From Nemertoderma westbladi (taxonomy: Eukaryota > Xenacoelomorpha > Nemertodermatida > Nemertodermatidae): a stretch of DNA of 64,000 bases. Below are positions 57,701-64,000 of the stretch, one piece after another. How positions within the stretch are numbered: the first letter of the stretch is position 1; the number at the start of each line of letters is the position of its first letter. The notes under the pieces were generated by a model. It was not told the DNA's origin. It worked only from the letters and a program-made list of their open reading frames with translations, and ran no database searches. The DNA is taken from contig JAUCBJ010007075.1 in assembly GCA_032718475.1 (NCBI GenBank), forward strand, positions 1-64,000, in the 5' to 3' direction. A program made the position numbers and the translations under genes.

Positions 57701-59129
57701 GATGCTGAGACTCTTACAATGCTATGAAGATTCCGATAAGTATTTCCTGTTGTTGAGAAATCCACAGATGCGCTTAAGGGATCGTTTCTCTAGCACAATG
57801 ATAGATGGGTTGATACATGTTGGAGGAAGGTTAACGAATGCCCCATTATCCTTTGATACTAAGTTCCCCATACTCATTAGAAATCTTGAAATACAAGTCA
57901 AGATGATTGTAGATGTTCACAGCAAACTTTATCATGCTGGTAGAGAACGAGTTCTTAGCGAAATTCGAACTCGCTATTATTTTTATAAACCCCGTAGAGC
58001 TCTGAACCAAGTTCTTAGGAACTGTATACCCTGTAGGAAAGCATTCAGTAGGCCTTTAACACAGAGAGAGGCAGAATTACCTAGGGAACGAGTAAGCTTT
58101 TATGAACCACCCTTTACTAATACTGGTGTGGATTTATTTGGCCCTATCGAAGTATATCGTGCTAGAACTATAGTCAAGAGATGGTGTGTAATCTTTGTTT
58201 GTATGACTTGTAGAGCCATCCATCTCGATATGGTGAACGATTTATCTACCAACAGCTTTCTATTAAGCTTACGAAGACAGATCGCTCGCTTTGGCACTAG
58301 TAACACGATGAGATCTGATAAGGGAACAAACTTCATTGGTGCCAACAATGAAATTAAAGCTTACGTCAAAGATTGGAACCAAAGACAGGTGGACGACCAA
58401 CTACGAGTAACAGCGTCTAGTTGAACCTTCAACGCCGCCGACGCCCCTTGGTGGGGAGGAAGTTGGGAGAGATTAATAAAAAGTGTGAAGACAGCATTTC
58501 ATTTTATAGTGCCTTGCCGCGCTTATCTCACCGACGAACTTTTGCGGACGTTAATGGAAGAAATCGCCGCCTATCTCAACGAGAGACCGCTTATGCCAGT
58601 CTCATCGAGTCCCGATTCCCTGGAAACGCTAACACCCGCGCACTTCCTACTGAAGAAACCTGTAGCCATGCTCCCACAATCGGAAATCACAGACGGAGAC
58701 GAATACTGCCGACAAACTTGGCAACTCATGCAGTTGTTATCCCGTCGTTTCGCTGACCATTTCGAAAAACATTATCTGCCCACGCTACAACTTCGAACTA
58801 AGTGGTTTGCGCAGCAAGAAAACGTCAGCGCTGGAGACATGGTGCTTATTGTGGATGTGGATCTTCCACGTAAGCGGTGGCAGACAGGTCGTATAATCGA
58901 GACGCACATCTCTGATGACGGTTTGGTGCGATCGGTAGAACTCGTCGTCATGCGACGTAACTTCAAGAAACCGGGAATTGTCTTCGAGATGCAGCAGCTC
59001 AATCGCCCAGTGGGACGTTTATGTTTACTGGAAAGAGACAGAGAACTCTCCGGAAACTATGGGAGACAAGATACTCTTCCCACGACCACCTCCCTAATCC
59101 AACAAACATCTAGGGACTCCCCAACTTAA
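54717..59129 (+). pseudogene. BEL/Pao element 2, pol, one internal stop
   Basis: Open from 54717 (first ATG 54846) to TGA at 58422-58424, then in the same frame to TAA at 59127-59129. Contents: protease remainder with TGTFIDKEL, where the catalytic aspartate of the D-T/S-G triad is not readable in this frame; RT with VRVVFDGSALYMGQSLN and YMDD at residues 467-470 (from 54846); A17/RNase H-like block with VFGDASDMGIG (D647); integrase H2C2 finger (H1025, C1060, C1063); integrase core D1096 and D1158. The TGA falls between D1158 and the catalytic glutamate (codon at 58467), so the product is cut inside the integrase core. A DUF5641-type C-terminal domain follows. Apart from these two lesions the copy is intact, so it is recent. 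Confidence 0.9.
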
Positions 59130-60773
59130 CAACGGCTGGAGTGGGTGTGTGACCATATTATTTTATATTTGTATTTGTTTTATTTTTATATTTATGTATG
59201 TATTATTATGTAATTTTATTTTAATCGTTTTATTTAATTTTATTTAGTAACATGTTATTTTAGTGATCATTTAGTAGATTAGTGCAATATATTAGTGTTT
59301 ATTACGTACGTAATTACTTATAATATATATTTAGTGCGACGGCGAGAAATAATTATTTTTCTCTTTCCTTACTGTCCGTATCATATTATAAATATGTGAC
59401 TACAGTAAGAGGAAATATCCGTACTTATTAAAGTACAATAAAGCCACTACTATATTTAAGTATTATTGGTAGGCAGAGTATTAGGAATGCAAAGTTCAGA
59501 TCCTCGTGTCTCGGCTAAACCAAGCTCTGGGTAGACCTTGGAAACGACTTGCCTCTTCACACTGACATTGCTTCGTGCGATATTGCTCTCATACCGTATA
59601 TTAAATAATACATATAGTAGCGTGATGTCCCTTTAACAGTAGCGTATAACGCAAAATAAATCTGTTAAACCCTTTGACCATCTGTAATTCTAGTCGATTA
59701 AGATATCGCGGCACCCACCGATATACTTGAAAGACAAATTTCTAGAATCAATGGTTAACGTCCCCAGACAAGTTCTGGAATAAACTGGTGCCCATCCTAA
59801 ATATTAATTATTAATATTTACAAAAATCTGTCAACTATCAGATCCTTTAAAATTCTAGTCGATTAAGATATCGTAGCACTTACCGATACTCTTAAAAGGA
59901 CAAAATTCCGAGAATCAAGGATCCCAGTCCCCAGACACGTTCTGGAATAAAATTGTGTCTATTTAACATTAAATAATAAAATTTACGGGAATAAATTTAA
60001 ATTCAGATATTTCAATGAATTTAATAAATTGTCATTTTGTACAATTTATAACATTCCCAAAATTCCATTAATTAATAGATCATGGGAGCGGAGATTCACT
60101 CTATTAAGTGTATTTGTGTGCGAGAATCTCCAATGTATAGTCAATAGCCGATAAAATTCATAGAATCATGTATAAAGGGGATATTGACCATTAAAGAATT
60201 ACTATTAAATAGCATCCCAGATCTGTATGCATGAGAATTACCCTAATTCTACCGCTAGCTTTCCATAATGTCACCATGGCAACAACCACGCTAGAATTAG
60301 AAGTGAGTTAAAAGAACAATAGAAAGCATGCCCCATTGAATAGCATAGGGAATAAATAGCGCACTGCTAGTATCCAAGGATACATAATAAATACAGTGAC
60401 ATTCTGGAAGGTACTGACTAACGGACAAATGGCCCGAATGTGTGCAGTTTGTTGCAGTTGTGTTGAATTTGTGTGTTTGTAGGTGAATGTTACTACTAAG
60501 GTGTGTTTACAGTAGCGAGTCGCAATTGTGAAAGTAACCCTAACTCTCCAAGAAGAACCTGCAGTACATCTAAGCCTTTGGGACGGACAGTTAAGTGACT
60601 TGTGCCGGTTATCGTTGTCGTTGTGTAGCTACATCGTTGGCGAAAGCACAGCGACGACGGTACATCGGCGCTGAGGATCTTACACTGTCCGGGGGCAAAA
60701 GAGGGGTAGGCAGCGACGCCCGCTAACCTAATATATATAGACTCATTATAATATTGATAAACTCATAGCAGAT
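59130..60773. other. Region between BEL pol and the right-edge ORF; possible LTR and leader
   Basis: After pol, a purine-rich GGCTGGAGTGGGTG precedes TGTGTGACC at 59147, which could be a polypurine tract and LTR start. 59686-59850 is duplicated at 59851-60015 (period 165 bp, AATTCTAGTCGATTAAGATA in both). A TATA-like ATAAAGGGG lies near 60173 and poly(A)-signal-like AATAAATA words near 60350-60395. No coding region. Whether this is the 3' LTR of element 2, the 5' LTR of the next element, or both, needs a self-alignment. Confidence 0.4.
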
Positions 60774-63700
60774 ATGACTGAGTTGATAGAAGATGATCTT
60801 GGCATCAGGGAGCGATATACTCTACCTTTACAAGCGTTTGTCGATAGCTTGATACGCGGCGACGCTGGTCCAACTACTACGGAGGATGATGGTCGTTATA
60901 TCGAACTGCCAATGTCCCCGGAGCAACTTACGCGTGAATTGGACTATAGAAAGTTCACCGCTCGCTATACGCATCGTAATGGTACGTATATGGACTTCTT
61001 AACTACCGGCCACCCTATCGATTTACACGATACGGACGATGTGGATACCGAAAGGGAAATGGTTTTATTTAAATATCATACCCAATGGAATCGGAACGAT
61101 AAGCCAAGAATAGAACACGAGAACTCTATTCGAAACCGACTCGAAAGAGAAGACGTTGAAGAACCGGATAAACGCAACGACTTCAACGATTATCTGGAAT
61201 TCTTGAGAGAAACATACCTCAATATTGCCAGTCAACAAAATCTCGAAACTCGATATCCTCAAGGTATACATCATCATCCTATGATAGAACTCAAACGACT
61301 CTATTTCACTATGATGTATCTTACCGCCGATCGACCGCTACCTGTTGTCCCAGATAGCTTCGAACAGATGGAGGAATATTGTAAAACTGGAGAACGATCA
61401 CCCGCGTTTCCTCTGCAGGACATGCGTCTTTGGTATTACTGTGACGAATGCCCTAGACCCAATCAGCAAACGGAAAGACATAAACATCCGCGGAGACGTT
61501 GCGCTAAACACAGTTTTACACGATATACTTACGGGAGTTTCGAGCGAAACCTGTTCGACGTGTCCCCTGCGGTCGCTCGACTCAAGCGATCCTTGAACAA
61601 ACCGATGATCAGAGTTCCGGAATACTCGGTCAGACCTCCGCATTCCTCAGTTAGACCTCAAACTCTTGACCCTAATAGTATCACAGATCCTCCCGAACTG
61701 TACTCACTGTTCAAAGATCTAGTGTTACCCGAACAGTTGATCGGTGGCACTCCGGTAGTAGGCTCACGAGACATTCGCCAACCCTACCTAGCTGGATTGG
61801 GACGTGGTCATCTAATATCGCCGTTTAACCCATACAACCGTCCCGGCTTCACCTCTATCCAACCCGTTACGGAAGTCGAAGAGAGCGTCGTACGAAACGC
61901 ATTAGACGCTATTCGGCAGAAAATCGGAAAGGGAACGTACGATTGTTTGGAGAAGCGTAAATTGCAGCAACAAGTCCAAGCGGTGAAGGAATTAGCTTTA
62001 CCCCAGTTCGATAGAGAAATACAAAATCTCGAGGAGGACATCGAACGTGGACGAACCTACTCTTTACAAGAGTTTCTAGATGAGCGTCTACAACAACAAG
62101 CGGAGGAGAATCAGCTCGAGGAGAGACATATAGAACTGGATGAGAGAGAAGAAGCGGCTTTAGCTCAACCCGAAGCGCAAATCCTTATGACGGATCTCTA
62201 CTCTAAAACCATTCTTCATCCCTCGATGGTTCCCCATTTCGGAGACAAACTTTTTGCGACGGCACAACCCCAACCGGTTGATATCAACCTAAGATCTCGC
62301 GATCTTATCGCCGACGCTCCTCTGTTGCAGCTTCCGCCCATCGAATCCGCTCGTGTCGATGGTATACTCGTTGAACCTCCGGACAATAGAGCAGATCTTG
62401 TCCGTCGCATGGTACACGATGTAAACATACGCGCTAGACCTTTACCGGACTCGTTTTATGGGATCAAAGATCACCCTTATTACGTCAATCTAAAACAATA
62501 TTACATGGTAAAACCGGAAGATCCTACACATAGTCTGAAGTTTCTACCGTTAATAAATCCTCTCGATCTTGTCGAACTCGAACAACTGCAGAAACATCTG
62601 GATCAGTTAGTTAAAGTAAACTCGTTTCGAAAACCATATAATGTTTCCAGAATAGAGAAAGAAACAATACCTCCGTATAATCTTGATGGATTCATCAAAA
62701 CTCGTTTAGTGCACTGGAATCTTGATGTGTTATTCGAGGAGGAAAGAATACAACGATATGGAGATGTGGAAACATATACCACACAATATTTAAAGTATAA
62801 AGACCTGCCTAATGCTAGCGAATGTGCTACCTTGTGGCATCCTGTGGGAATGACACTCGAAAACGCCACTAAAGAGTGGAACGAAACTCTTAACGTTATC
62901 GAGATGTATGGAGTTGTCACTTACGATAACGAAGGTAGCGTTCCGGTTGGAGAACTTGGAACTACGCGGATGATACACATACGAGGACTCGCTGGTTCTT
63001 CCCACGTATTTACTCGAGCGTGTTCCGACGTTATTGATTATTCTTTTGAAACTCTTACTGAGACACAAAAGAAACTCCGACATGGACAATTTGAACTCGC
63101 GCAGCGTTACGTCACCGACACCGAGCGCAAGCCGGCCATGGGTATCGATGGATCGATGTTACCCCAACCCGTGCTCGAGATGCTGTTTAACGAAGGAATC
63201 CTTAAAATCGGCTCAGCTGTTTATGGAGACCTACAGAACGACTTTCGGAATATGGAGAACATTCCATACCCCTTCGTTGATACTCAGCTGATTGCTCCTT
63301 GGGCAGAAGGCCGAGGTTTCTTCCGCACTACGTATGCCAATACACCCAGCGGAATTACCAAAGTACAACGAACCTCCATCGGACATCTTGCCTTTCAAGA
63401 ATACGGATGGAATTTCAAGGTTGGAAATCCTATAAATTACCAACAAGTATACGGAGATCATTATTCTCGTTTATACTTTGATGGACCGTTGACCGCACCT
63501 GGCGCCGTGTATAGCTTTATGAGTGTTCCACTTCGTCCCTCCTTAGCTATATACACGATCTTTGAAAACGCAGCACTTGCCGGTTGGCTAGCCGATGTGT
63601 GCAGTCGTACCATACGCGCCCATCCCTTAATACTCGGAACCAAACTCGCCAAGTTAGATGAACACAATAAATTCATCCGCTTTGAATGTTTCAGGCGCTT

Positions 63701-64000
63701 TCTGACTCCGTTCCGTAACGTTGATAGTCAGTTCAAGGACCGCGCTCTGACCAAACTCAGCCTGAGAGACTCAGCGGCGGAGAAGCTAAACAGCGCGGGA
63801 TTTGCCCTTTTTCAGGACGTTTGTATACAGAACTTGCACTCATCTGTTATACAAAGACCCCGAATACCCACGGGTTATTCTGTCGTCGAAGTTCAGACAG
63901 TGGGTCCGCTTGCGGAGACAGCCGCACCTACCTCAGCTATGCAATTGGAAGACGAACCAATATGCTTAGAAGCTGAAGCGATTCAGCCTACAGCGCCCCG
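60774..64000 (+). CDS. Very long intronless ORF of unknown family, running off the window
   Basis: ATG at 60774 opens a frame with no stop to 64000: at least 1,075 codons. I translated it codon by codon. Features: acidic N-terminus; HHH at residues 166-168; a cysteine-histidine cluster C223-x2-C226-x9-H-x-H-x4-C243-x2-H246 that could bind zinc; an R/P-rich stretch to about 330; a Gln/Glu-rich coiled coil at about 370-468 (LEKRKLQQQVQAVKEL, LDERLQQQAEENQLEERHIE); then a long globular part with aromatic-rich blocks (SRLYFDGPLTAPGAVYSFMS, FENAALAGWLADVCSRTIRA) to about 1010; and a loosely structured acidic tail. I recognise no RT, protease, integrase, polymerase or helicase motif. It sits 1.6 kb after a BEL pol on the same strand. 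Candidates: structural ORF of an unusual retroelement, endogenised viral gene, or lineage-specific host gene. Confidence 0.85.
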   Translation, partial: MTELIEDDLGIRERYTLPLQAFVDSLIRGDAGPTTTEDDGRYIELPMSPEQLTRELDYRKFTARYTHRNGTYMDFLTTGHPIDLHDTDDVDTEREMVLFKYHTQWNRNDKPRIEHENSIRNRLEREDVEEPDKRNDFNDYLEFLRETYLNIASQQNLETRYPQGIHHHPMIELKRLYFTMMYLTADRPLPVVPDSFEQMEEYCKTGERSPAFPLQDMRLWYYCDECPRPNQQTERHKHPRRRCAKHSFTRYTYGSFERNLFDVSPAVARLKRSLNKPMIRVPEYSVRPPHSSVRPQTLDPNSITDPPELYSLFKDLVLPEQLIGGTPVVGSRDIRQPYLAGLGRGHLISPFNPYNRPGFTSIQPVTEVEESVVRNALDAIRQKIGKGTYDCLEKRKLQQQVQAVKELALPQFDREIQNLEEDIERGRTYSLQEFLDERLQQQAEENQLEERHIELDEREEAALAQPEAQILMTDLYSKTILHPSMVPHFGDKLFATAQPQPVDINLRSRDLIADAPLLQLPPIESARVDGILVEPPDNRADLVRRMVHDVNIRARPLPDSFYGIKDHPYYVNLKQYYMVKPEDPTHSLKFLPLINPLDLVELEQLQKHLDQLVKVNSFRKPYNVSRIEKETIPPYNLDGFIKTRLVHWNLDVLFEEERIQRYGDVETYTTQYLKYKDLPNASECATLWHPVGMTLENATKEWNETLNVIEMYGVVTYDNEGSVPVGELGTTRMIHIRGLAGSSHVFTRACSDVIDYSFETLTETQKKLRHGQFELAQRYVTDTERKPAMGIDGSMLPQPVLEMLFNEGILKIGSAVYGDLQNDFRNMENIPYPFVDTQLIAPWAEGRGFFRTTYANTPSGITKVQRTSIGHLAFQEYGWNFKVGNPINYQQVYGDHYSRLYFDGPLTAPGAVYSFMSVPLRPSLAIYTIFENAALAGWLADVCSRTIRAHPLILGTKLAKLDEHNKFIRFECFRRFLTPFRNVDSQFKDRALTKLSLRDSAAEKLNSAGFALFQDVCIQNLHSSVIQRPRIPTGYSVVEVQTVGPLAETAAPTSAMQLEDEPICLEAEAIQPTAP

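Noticed and set aside
58422-58485. Frameshift between BEL pol and the downstream C-terminal ORF
   Set aside because: The two pieces are in the same frame; the interruption is a single TGA.
61065-63676. Minus-strand and alternate-frame ORFs of 70-105 codons at the right end
   Set aside because: They are shadows of the continuous plus-strand frame beginning at 60774.

Overview
The window looks like repeat-dense nuclear DNA of an animal, most likely an invertebrate. It holds a neurotransmitter-transporter gene, a cytosolic ribosomal protein gene, and a fragment with the ankyrin plus death-domain layout of NF-kappaB p100/p105. The rest is dominated by eukaryotic mobile elements: Penelope, several LINEs, BEL/Pao, solo LTRs, a Crypton-type recombinase, TIR elements and MITEs. 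The words TAGGCCTA and ACCGGT recur throughout, and there are eleven G or C runs of 12 bases or more. I cannot name the phylum.

Layout. 1-924 is a broken Penelope-like reverse transcriptase (minus). 1197-3575 is an intact, intronless SLC6-family transporter. A solo LTR (5055-6174) and two tail-to-tail LINE relics (6538-7611 plus, 7700-9355 minus) separate it from a decayed partial copy of the same transporter (9763-10670). The duplicated 3' flank of that copy contains a 528-bp segment (11151-11678) coding for the end of an NF-kappaB-like protein. A degenerate BEL/Pao element follows (LTR from 11943, coding relics to 18240), then a LINE relic (18725-19094) and a 2.5-kb stretch without genes. 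RPL37 lies at 21817-22104, intronless. 24283-25536 is a second solo LTR with a perfect 5-bp target duplication. 26549-27330 is a large minisatellite. A MITE carrying a higher-order minisatellite (29944-30388) abuts a Crypton-type tyrosine recombinase relic (30405-32023). A 2.25-kb TIR element (33689-35942) lies between two candidate exons of a membrane protein and itself contains a poly(A)-tailed insertion. A solo BEL-family LTR is at 36944-37625.

38330-45800 is a nest of LINE copies. One of them (43178-44969) has a perfect 12-bp target duplication, sits inside a zinc-knuckle ORF, and carries a roughly 330-bp tract in which about 70 adenines are replaced by guanine relative to sister copies. 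A HECT-like fragment follows (45801-46420), then a third solo LTR (47377-48809). A nearly intact BEL/Pao element fills 51067-59129: its gag and pol frames are broken once near the protease site and once by a TGA inside the integrase. From 60774 to the right edge there is one uninterrupted reading frame of at least 1,075 codons that I cannot assign to any family.

Functional picture. The genes most likely to be expressed host genes are the SLC6 transporter and RPL37, with the right-edge ORF as an open question. The rest records successive insertions, duplications and decay. All calls are by eye from sequence and translations; no database search was run.
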